From Corella eumyota (Eukaryota > Chordata > Ascidiacea > Phlebobranchia > Corellidae), in contig OY720102.1 of the NCBI GenBank assembly GCA_963082875.1, positions 4,836,001-4,900,000 of the forward strand: a stretch of 64,000 nucleotides of DNA, given 5' to 3'. Made by a program: the position numbers and the translations under genes. The notes beneath the pieces are model-generated. The model was not told where the DNA came from. It made no database searches and worked only from the letters and a program-made list of their open reading frames with translations. Numbering within the stretch: the stretch's first letter is position 1; each line of letters begins with the position of its first letter. Positions 48,780 to 61,100 of the stretch are shown piece by piece.

Positions 48780-49975
48780 GGGGGTAATGCCAATAGTTTC
48801 AAGTTTAGTGTAAATTTTTTAGCCTTTTTTTTTCGAAGGGCTATCTTTCGTTTTATTTCTTGATACATTTTTCACTTCTATAACAGAAGTTTTGTAATAA
48901 TTAAACGTAGGTTTTTACAGGTCGCATGCCTATGTTTGAAGTACCTCTAGCCTAGAATCCTAAATAGACTGTGGCAAAGTATAGTAGGTTTCGTATCTTA
49001 TATTTCCAAAAATTTACCAATGGAAAATCAAGTAGTAGGTTAATAAATAATTATTTGTTTTGCATTCTGTATAGCAAAACATAGAAATACTTATGATCTT
49101 CGATCTTGTTCCGTAGTTTTGGTAAATTTTATTTAAACATACAAAACTAGGGTTTACTTCTCTTTAACGCGCATATTTTTTAAATAAACTTTATACACTG
49201 ACTGTTATTATCCATATCTTATAATTTGCATATTTATTCAAGTAGTTTAAATATATACAATGTAGTTCCTGTTTCGTAGCCTTCTGTCGAGTTATAAAAC
49301 TTCTCTTTGATTTGGGACTTTCCAAGAGCTTTAAAAGGGATGCAGACTAACATGTCTGGAATGTCAAGGTCTGTTTTTAGTTAAATTTTTGTTCTCACAA
49401 TGTTTTTAATTTAAACACTTAAATTTATTTAAAAAAAATTAAAAATACGTTTTTTTGGTCCACTAGTCGTGGTCGTAATGTTTTTGGGAGAAAGTACGGC
49501 CGCGTAAAATGTGTCGTTCTGGTTATATTAATGCGTAATATAACAAGAGTGTTATTTTTTATTAATTCCTAAAGTTTTAAATATCGAAAGAGGCGTAACA
49601 AACTAGTACACACACTTAAAAAATTTGCCAAACCTGGTATAAAGAAAACTTATTTCGCAATTTCTGGTATTGTTTTTTTCTAGTGTATTAACAGAAGTAC
49701 AAATCAGTTGTTACACGTCAATGACCCCATGAAGTCGGGGATTTTTCTAGTGTAAATTTTGCTATGTGTTCAATATACCGTAAAAGCGCCCTTTCAGAAA
49801 GAATACTCTAAACTTTAAGGCTATTTTTACAAGCGTATTTGAATAATTCAGAGTAAAAAAAAACTATGCGGTGTTTTGTTTAGTCAGACATTCAGTGAAG
49901 TTTGCATTGAAATTGTGTCTTTTGGCCAGAATTTTTTAATATCTCAATCAACAAAAAGACGCCGTTAGAATCGTT
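48780..49975. other. Intergenic region upstream of gene B
   Basis: No coding exon seen. A short CCCC/GGGG stem (GACCCCATGAAGTCGGGGAT at 49723-49742) is the only GC-rich feature. The gene B promoter should be in the right part. Confidence 0.4.
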
Positions 49976-52130
49976 ATGATTTTTCTTAAGATTTTATTTG
50001 TTTCTTCGCTTGCCGCTATTTCTAGTGGTCAGGATTTTTCAAACTATACCGAAGTTGGTAAGTCATAAATTGTTACGCATGTTTATGTAAGAGACGAATA
50101 TACTTAATTTCAATGTTATATTTGTACGAAAACTGCAGCAAGATTTAATCAAAAAGAAGACGTCTCGTTGTTTGTACAATTACTTTTTTGGTGTAACATC
50201 GTTTGGTAATATTAAGAAAAAGGAATTTCGTGCACAGTAGGCACTGTAGAATTTCTTTATTACTGCGCTTATTAATCACGCAAAAGGCATTCCTGAACTT
50301 TTTTAATATTCACGCTGTTGATTTTGTGCTTTGATACAGCAGTTTCAAACTCCGCGCAACAACACGTTTTGTTACTTGTTTTTTTTATTAAAGCAAGTTG
50401 ACGCACCTTCTTAGTGTTTTTCCATGAACAACAGTCTAAAATAGAAAATTCTAACAGTTGAGTTATTGGCTGTTAGAATCTAGCATACACCGCTATTTAA
50501 ACTATATATATACAAATCGAATAATAAGACGACGAATTCACGCAACAGCAGTTTTAGGAAGCGGTACTTTACCATACAAGCGTTACGTATTGCGGTTTTA
50601 TTTAGGCTAGAAATAACTTTCAAATTTTTTGCAGTTGCCAAGGGTGTTTTCGGGCATAAAATTTTCGGTGGTATGGATGTTGAGTATACTTGTTTTTGGT
50701 AATATTGGCGGTAAAAAAGGGCGTTTATTTTTTAGATGCTTTCACGTGCGAAAATTCAACGCTCTTGGAAGTCATTAGGCTAAATACAAGTACTGGATCT
50801 CTTGTGTTCCCTTGTTATCCTATGAACAATCCACTACAGGTTGATGCTGATAGTAAAATTTGGTTTGTTAATGCTACATCGAACACTTCGATACCCGTTG
50901 CGGGTTAGTAGTAGGTTATACACCATTTTGAGTTTTTAATCAGTTGTATCAATAAATTTAAACGATTTAAATGTTCGTTAATGCACAGTGGTTTTAATTT
51001 TTAGGTTACAGACTTCGAATAAATTATTTTTCGCTCAATCAACCCAATCTAACTGTATTTATTGGAGAATCGTTTCAAGAAAGCAATGGAATCGTTAGTC
51101 CCTCAAGGTAAATGATGGACTTACAATCTTCGCAAAACGATCAAACATGAGGGCCTGTGTTAATAAAACAATTTAATTTGCTGTTGAAATGTATATTGAT
51201 CTCAAAAACTAGTCTTTATTATATTTTAAATGACAGAAAAGAGACAAAACCGTATAGTCTATTAATTAAAGCGCTGACGCATAAAAAGTGCGGTAATTTT
51301 AAAACGATTTAAATTTGCTTAACAGTATCGTATTTTTTTGTTTAAGTATCTGTTGCCTATCATAATTCTTTTTTTTTGTAGGAATGTTGTTATTACATCA
51401 ATTGAAAATGATGTCATTTCGGTGCAGCTGAACGAAACTGAACCGCTTTCTCTTAATGTTACTGACACCTTTGATATTGATTACCCTCTTTTTTATGTGA
51501 CATTTTTATCTAATGCAAGCGTCGAGATCCTGTTTCAAATTGAATATGAAGCTGGTATTTACCTTTTTTGTTTTAGTGTTATAATTCTGACTATCTACCT
51601 GATTAGTTAGCGATTGACCTATTTAAAGCTAAAAAGATGACGCCATTAACTGCTCCAAAGCAGGATGAAGGTTTGCTCTGGCCACTGTGGTATTTTAAAT
51701 TTCCCCGAATTCGAAATTAAAATTTAGGAATATTTAAATTATTATTATATAATTAAATATACTTTCCAAAAAATGTTATTAATTTTAAATAATAATAATG
51801 GATAGATTATAAAAGGTTTGGTGCATTTATAGCTGTAATATCACCTACACTGCTAGAAGACCCAAACCGAGCCCATAGGTTAATTTCAAGCCCCTTCTGA
51901 TTTCTTACAATTTATAAAATGTCAACTTGTGTATGAAGTATATTTTTAACACTAGCAAGTTATTTTAAATAATGTTACAGATTTAAGTGTAATCATGTTT
52001 TTTTATTTAGATTTTGATCAGTGCAGTAATATTACATTTTGTGAAAATAATGGAATTTGTTCTAGAAATGGCTTCGGCGACTATAATTGTTCTTGCCAAG
52101 CTGGATACAATGGGCTGAGATGTCAATATG
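49976..52130 (+). other. Gene B N-terminus: signal peptide, CUB-like domain, first EGF (exons 1-5)
   Basis: LEVIRLNTSTGSLVFPCYPMNN and KIWFVNATSNTSIPVAG correspond to LIRLNTSTGQLLSPCYPMNY and KLWVVNATSNENLPVAG in gene A. Exon 5 has DFDQCSNITFCENNGICSRN and GLRCQYG. The middle of the CUB-like domain is poorly conserved between the paralogues. Confidence 0.75.
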
Positions 52131-55100
52131 GTAAATAGTTTTATTAAAACAATTGATGCTTTGGCTTGTGTTAACAATATGAAGTGTTTATTAAAATCCT
52201 TTAATTTTAAATAAATTAGGTTTTAAATTATTTTTCCAAAGTTAGGAATAAACGTGTAATTATTTGTTATGTTTTAGTGAACTTTTAAATTACTTTGATT
52301 GTATACAAAACTTTTCTAATTTTGTCCAGTTTTGATGTGTAAATTGATAAGCAGTTTTGTTGCCTATTTACTATGTTAATTTTTTTTAAACATATGTGCC
52401 TATGATAATAATTTTAATATTTATAAACAGATGTCAATGAATGTAGTAACTCTGAAATCAATAACTGCGATATTAATGCTACATGTATCAACAATGTTGG
52501 AAGTTTTACTTGCTTTTGCAATACTGGATATACTGGCGATGGAATAACATGCACCGACATAAATGAATGTACTTTAATGACAGACAATTGCAGTGATAAT
52601 AATGCTACTTGTACAAACACAATCGGATTATTTACTTGTGCTTGTAATACTGGATATACCGGTGATGGAGTAAACTGCACAGACATAAATGAATGTTTTT
52701 TAATGACAGACAATTGCAGTGATAATAATGCTACTTGTACAAACACAATCGGATTATTTACTTGTGCTTGTAATACTGGATATACTGGCAATGGAGTAAA
52801 CTGTACCGATATAAATGAATGTATGATAAATAATGAAGTGTGTGGTGTTAATGGTAATTGTACAAACACTGATGGGTTTTTTACTTGTACTTGCAATGCT
52901 GGATACACTGACAATGGTGTCAACTGCAATGATATAAATGAATGTACTTTAATGACAGACATTTGCAGCGATAATGCTACTTGTACAAACACGAATGGAT
53001 CGTTTACTTGTGCTTGCAATACTGGATATATTGGTGATGGTATAAATTGCACAGATATAGATGAATGTAGGTTTATGACAAACGATTGCGATTTAAATGC
53101 AAATTGTAGCAACACTAATGGTTCATTTACTTGTGCTTGCAATACTGGATACACTGGCGATGGAATAACATGCACCGACATAAATGAATGTAATTTTATG
53201 ACAGACAGTTGCAGCGATAATGCTACTTGTACAAACACAATTGGATCATTTACTTGTGCTTGTAATACTGGATACACTGGCGATGGAATAACATGCACCG
53301 ACATAAATGAATGTAATTTTATGACAGACAGTTGCAGCGATAATGCTACTTGTACAAACACAATTGGATCATTTACTTGTGCTTGTAATGTTGGATACAC
53401 TGGTGATGGAGTAAACTGCACTGATATAAATGAATGTACTTTAATGACAGACAACTGCAGTGATGGTATTGCTACTTGTACAAACACAATTGGCTCATTT
53501 ACTTGTGCTTGCAATACTGGATACACTGGTGATGGTGTAAATTGCACAGATGTAGATGAATGTAGTTCAATGACAGACAATTGTAGTGATGGTAATGCTA
53601 CTTGTACAAACACAATTGGATCATTTACTTGTGCTTGTAATACTGGATACACTGGCAATGGAGTAAACTGCACTGATGAAAATGAATGTACTTTAATGAC
53701 AGATAATTGTGATTTAAATGCTACTTGTACAAACACAATTGGATCATTTACTTGTGCCTGTAATGCTGGATACACTGGCAATGGAGTAAACTGCACTGAT
53801 GAAAATGAATGTACTTCAATGACAGACAATTGTAGTGATGGTAATGCTACTTGTACAAACACAATTGGATCATTTACTTGTGCTTGTAATACTGGATACA
53901 CTGGCGATGGAGTAAACTGTACTGATATAAATGAATGTACTTTAATGACAGACAATTGTAGTGATGGTAATGCTACTTGTACAAACACAATTGGATCATT
54001 TACTTGTGCTTGTAATGCTGGATACACTGGCAATGGAGTAAACTGCACTGATGAAAATGAATGTACTTCAATGACAGACAATTGTAGTGATGGTAATGCT
54101 ACTTGTACAAACACAATTGGATCATTTACTTGTGCTTGTAATGCTGGATACACTGGCAATGGGGTAGACTGCACTGATATAAATGAATGTTTGACAAATA
54201 ATGGAGGGTGTGATATTAATGCTACTTGTACAAACACAAATGGATCATTTACTTGCGTTTGCAATACTGTATACACTGGCAATGGAGTAAACTGCACTGA
54301 TATAAATGAATGTATTTTAATGACAGACAATTGTAGTAATGGTAATGCTACTTGTACAAATACAATTGGATCATTTACTTGTGCTTGTAATGTTGGATAC
54401 ACTGGCAATGGAGTAAACTGCACTGATGAAAATGAATGTACTTTAGTGACAGACAATTGTAGTGATGGTAATGCTACTTGTACAAATACAATTGGATCAT
54501 TTACTTGTGCTTGTAATACTGGATATACTGGCGATGGAGTAAACTGCACTGATATAAATGAATGTACTTTAATGACAGACAATTGTAGTGATGGTAATGC
54601 TACTTGTACAAACACAATTGGGTCGTTTTCTTGTGCTTGTAATGCTGGATACACTGGCAATGGAGTAAATTGCACTGATGAAAATGAATGTACTTTAATG
54701 ACAGACAATTGTAGTGATGGTAATGCTACTTGTACAAACACAATTGGATCATTTACTTGTGCTTGTAATACTGGATACACTGGCAATGGAGTAAACTGCA
54801 CTGATGAAAATGAATGTACTTTAATGACAGACAATTGTAGTGATGGTAATGCTACTTGTACAAACACAATTGGATCATTTACTTGTGCTTGCAATACTGG
54901 ATACACTGGTGATGGTGTAAATTGCACAGATGTAGATGAATGTACTTCAATGACAGACAATTGTAGTGATGGTAATGCTACTTGTACAAACACAATTGGA
55001 TCATTTACTTGTGCTTGTAATACTGGATACACTGGCAATGGAGTAAACTGCACTGATGAAAATGAATGTACTTTAATGACAGACAATTGTGATTTAAATG

Positions 55101-58100
55101 CTACTTGTACAAACACAATTGGATCATTTACTTGTGCTTGTAATACTGGATACACTGGCGATGGAGTAAACTGTACTGATATAAATGAATGTACTTTAAT
55201 GACAGACAACTGCAGTGATGGTAATGCTACTTGTACAAACACAATTGGATCATTTACTTGTGCTTGCAATACTGGATACACTGGTGATGGTGTAAATTGC
55301 ACAGATGTAGATGAATGTACTTCAATGACAGACAATTGTAGTGATGGTAATGCTACTTGTACAAACACAATTGGATCATTTACTTGTGCTTGTAATAATG
55401 GATACACTGGCAATGGAGTAAACTGCACTGATGAAAATGAATGTACTTTAATGACAGACAATTGTAATTTAAATGCTACTTGTACAAACACAATTGGATC
55501 ATTTACTTGTGCTTGTAATGCTGAATACACTGGCAATGGAGTAAACTGCACTGATGAAAATGAATGTACTTCAATGACAGACAATTGTAGTGATGGTAAT
55601 GCTACTTGTACAAACACAATTGGATCATTTACTTGTGCTTGTAATACTGGATACACTGGCGATGGAGTAAACTGTACTGATATAAATGAATGTACTTTAA
55701 TGACAGACAACTGCAGTGATGGTAATGCTACTTGTACAAACACAATTGGATCATTTACTTGTGCTTGTAATACTGGATACACTGGCAATGGAGTAAACTG
55801 CACTGATGAAAATGAATGTACTTCAATGACAGACAATTGTAGTGATGGTAATGCTACTTGTACAAACACAATTGGATCATTTACTTGTGCTTGTAATGCT
55901 GGATACACTGGCAATGGGGTAGACTGCACTGATATAAATGAATGTTTGACAAATAATGGAGGGTGTGATATTAATGCTACTTGTACAAACACAAATGGAT
56001 CATTTACTTGCGTTTGCAATACTGTATACACTGGCAATGGAGTAAACTGCACTGATATAAATGAATGTATTTTAATGACAGACAATTGTAGTAATGGTAA
56101 TGCTACTTGTACAAATACAATTGGATCATTTACTTGTGCTTGTAATGTTGGATACACTGGCAATGGAGTAAACTGCACTGATGAAAATGAATGTACTTTA
56201 GTGACAGACAATTGTAGTGATGGTAATGCTACTTGTACAAATACAATTGGATCATTTACTTGTGCTTGTAATACTGGATATACTGGCGATGGAGTAAACT
56301 GCACTGATATAAATGAATGTACTTTAATGACAGACAATTGTAGTGATGGTAATGCTACTTGTACAAACACAATTGGATCATTTACTTGTGCTTGTAATGC
56401 TGGATACACTGGCAATGGAGTAAACTGCACTGATGAAAATGAATGTACTTCAATGACAGACAATTGTAGTGATGGTAATGCTACTTGTACAAACACAATT
56501 GGATCATTTACTTGTGCTTGTAATGCTGGATACACTGGCAATGGGGTAGACTGCACTGATATAAATGAATGTTTGACAAATAATGGAGGGTGTGATATTA
56601 ATGCTACTTGTACAAACACAAATGGATCATTTACTTGCGTTTGCAATACTGTATACACTGGCAATGGAGTAAACTGCACTGATATAAATGAATGTATTTT
56701 AATGACAGACAATTGTAGTAATGGTAATGCTACTTGTACAAATACAATTGGATCATTTACTTGTGCTTGTAATGTTGGATACACTGGCAATGGAGTAAAC
56801 TGCACTGATGAAAATGAATGTACTTTAGTGACAGACAATTGTAGTGATGGTAATGCTACTTGTACAAATACAATTGGATCATTTACTTGTGCTTGTAATA
56901 CTGGATATACTGGCGATGGAGTAAACTGCACTGATATAAATGAATGTACTTTAATGACAGACAATTGTAGTGATGGTAATGCTACTTGTACAAACACAAT
57001 TGGGTCGTTTTCTTGTGCTTGTAATGCTGGATACACTGGTGATGGAGTAAACTGTAATGATATAAATGAATGTACTTTAATGACAGACAATTGTAGTGAT
57101 GGTAATGCTACTTGTACAAACACAATTGGATCATTTACTTGTGCTTGTAATGCTGGATACACTGGCAATGGAGTAAACTGCACTGATGAAAATGAATGTA
57201 CTTTAATGACAGACAATTGTAGTGATGGTAATGCTACTTGTACAAACACAATTGAATCATTTACTTGTGCTTGTAATGCTGGATACACTGGCAATGGAGT
57301 AAACTGCACTGATGAAAATGAATGTACTTTAATGACAGACAATTGTAGTGATGGTAATGCTACTTGTACAAACACATTTGGATCATTTACTTGTGCTTGT
57401 AATACTGGATACACTGGCAATGGAGTAAACTGCACTGATGAAAATGAATGTACTTTAATGACAGACAATTGTAGTGATGGTAATGCTACTTGTACAAACA
57501 CAATTGGATCATTTACTTGTGCTTGCAATACTGGATACACTGGTGATGGTGTAAATTGCACAGATGTAGATGAATGTACTTTAATGACAGACAATTGTGA
57601 TTTAAATGCTACTTGTACAAACACAATTGGATCATTTACTTGTGCTTGTAATGCTGAATACACTGGCAATGGAGTAAACTGCACTGATGAAAATGAATGT
57701 ACTTCAATGACAGACAATTGTAGTGATGGTAATGCTACTTGTACAAACACAATTGGATCATTTACTTGTACTTGCAATACTGGATATACTGGCGATGGAG
57801 TAAACTGCATAGACTTAAATGAATGTTTTTTAATGACAGGCAATTGTGATTCAAATGCACTGTGTACAAACACAAATGGATCGTTTACTTGTACTTGCAA
57901 TACTGGATATACTGGCGATGGAGTAAACTGCATAGACATAAATGAATGTTTTATAATGACAGACACTTGTAATTTAAATGCAATGTGTACAAACACAAAT
58001 GGATTATTTACTTGTGCTTGCAATACTGGATATACTGGCGATGGAGTAAACTGCACAGACTTAAATGAATGTTTTTTAATTACAGACAATTGCAGTGATA

Positions 58101-61100
58101 ACGCTACTTGTACAAACGCAAATGGATCGTTTACTTGTGCTTGCAATACTGGATACACTGGCGATGGTGTGAACTGCACAGACTTAAATGAATGTTTTTT
58201 AATGACAGATGTTTGCAGTGATAACGCTACTTGTACAAACACAAATGGATCGTTTACTTGTACTTGCAATACTGGATATACTGGCGATGGAGTAAACTGC
58301 ATAGACATAAATGAATGTTTTATAATGACAGACACTTGTAATTTAAATGCAATGTGTACAAACACAAATGGATTATTTACTTGTGCTTGCAATACTGGAT
58401 ATACTGGCGATGGAGTAAACTGCACAGACTTAAATGAATGTTTTTTAATTACAGACAATTGCAGTGATAACGCTACTTGTACAAACACAAATGGATCGTT
58501 TACTTGTGCTTGCAATACTGGATACACTGGCGATGGTGTGAACTGCACAGACTTAAATGAATGTTTTTTAATGACAGATGTTTGCAGTGATAACGCTAAT
58601 TGTACAAACACAAATGGATCATTTGCTTGTGCTTGCAATACAGGATACACTGGTGATGGAGTAAACTGCCCAGACATTAATGAATGTTTTTTAATGACAG
58701 GCAATTGTGATTCAAATGCACTGTGTACAAACACAAATGGATCATTTACTTGTGCTTGCAATACTGGATATACTGGCGATGGAGTGAACTGCACAGACAT
58801 AAATGAATGTTTTTTAATGACAGACTTTTGTGATTTAAATGCAATGTGTACAAACATAAATGGATCATTTACTTGTGCTTGCAATACTGGATATACTGGC
58901 GGTGGAGTAAACTGCACAGACATAAATGAATGTTTTTTATTGACAGACAATTGCAGTGATAACGCTACTTGTACAAACATAAATGGATCGTTTACTTGTG
59001 CTTGCAATACTGGATACACTGGCAATGGTGTGAACTGCACAGACATAAATGAATGTTTTTTAATGACAGACAATTGCAGTGATAATGCAACTTGTACAAA
59101 CACAAATGGATCGTTCACTTGTGCTTGCAATATTGGGTATACTGGCGATGGAGTTAACTGCACTGATGAAAATGAATGTACTTTAGTGACAGACAATTGT
59201 AGTGATGGTAATGCTACTTGTACAAATACAATTGGATCATTTACTTGTGTTTGTAATACTGGATATACTGGCGATGGAGTAAACTGCACTGATATAAATG
59301 AATGTACTTTATTAACAGACAATTGTAGTGATGGTAATGCTACTTGTACAAACACAATTGGGTCGTTTTCTTGTGCTTGTAATGCTGGATACACTGGTGA
59401 TGGAGTAAACTGCACTGATGAAAATGAATGTACTTTAATGACAGACAATTGTAGTGATGGTAATGCTACTTGTACAAACACAATTGGATCATTTACTTGT
59501 GCTTGTAATACTGGATACACTGGCAATGGAGTAAACTGCTCTGATGAAAATGAATGTACTTTAATGACAGACAATTGTGATTTAAATGCTACTTGTACAA
59601 ACACAATTGGATCATTTACTTGTGCTTGTAATGCTGGATACACTGGCAATGGAGTAAACTGCACTGATGAAAATGAATGTACTTCAATGACAGACAATTG
59701 TAGTGATGGTAATGCTACTTGTACAAACACAATTGGATCATTTACTTGTACTTGCAATACTGGATATACTGGCGATGGAGTAAACTGCATAGACTTAAAT
59801 GAATGTTTTTTAATGACAGGCAATTGTGATTCAAATGCACTGTGTACAAACACAAATGGATCGTTTACTTGTACTTGCAATACTGGATATACTGGTGATG
59901 GAGTAAACTGCACAGACATAAATGAGTGTTTTTTAATGACAGATACTTGTGATTTAAATGCAATGTGTACAAACATAAATGGATTATTTACTTGTGCTTG
60001 CAATACTGGATATACTGGCGATGGAGTAAACTGCACAGACTTCAATGAATGTTTTTTAATGACAGACAATTGCAGTGATAATGCTACTTGTACAAACACA
60101 AATGGATCATTTACTTGTTCTTGCAATACTGGATATACTGGTGATGGAATAAACTGCACAGACATAAATGAATGTTTTTTAATGACAGACAATTGCAGTG
60201 ATAATGCAACTTGTACAAACACAAATGGATCGTTCACTTGTGCTTGCAATATTGGGTATACTGGCGATGGAGTAAACTGCACAGACATAAATGAATGTTT
60301 TTTAATGACAGACAATTGCAGTGATAATGCTACTTGTACAAACACAAATGGATCGTTTACTTGTGCTTGCAATATTGGGTATACTGGCGATGGAGTAAAC
60401 TGCACAGACATAAATGAATGTTTTATAATGACAGACACTTGTGATTTAAATGCAATGTGTACAAACACAAATGGATTATTCACTTGTGCTTGCAATACTG
60501 GATACACTGGCGATGGAGTAAACTGCGCAGACATAAATGAATGTTTTTTATTGACAGACAATTGCAGTGATAACGCTACTTGTACAAACATAAATGGATC
60601 GTTTACTTGTGCTTGCAATACTGGATACACTGGCAATGGTGTGAACTGCACAGACATAAATGAATGTTTTTTAATGACAGAAAATTGTGATTCAAATGCA
60701 AATTGTACAAACACATTTGGTTCATTTACTTGTGCTTGCAATACTGAATATACTGGCAATGGAGTAAACTGCACAGACATAAATGAATGTTTTTTAATGA
60801 CAGACGATTGCAGTGATAATGCTACTTGTACAAACACAAATGGATCATTTACTTGTGCTTGCAATACTGGATATACTGGTAATGGAGTAAACTGCACAGA
60901 CATCAATGAATGTTTTTTTTTAACAGACAATTGCAGTGATAACGCTACTTGTACAAACACACATGGATCGTTTACTTGTGCTTGCAATACTGGATATACT
61001 GGCGATGGAGTAAACTGCGCAGACATAAATGAATGTTTTTTATTGACAGACAATTGCAGTGATAACGCTACTTGTACAAACATAAATGGATCGTTTACTT

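Noticed and set aside
49723-49742. Short CCCC/GGGG hairpin as an RNA gene
   Set aside because: Four to five base pairs only, no snRNA, snoRNA or histone stem-loop signature.
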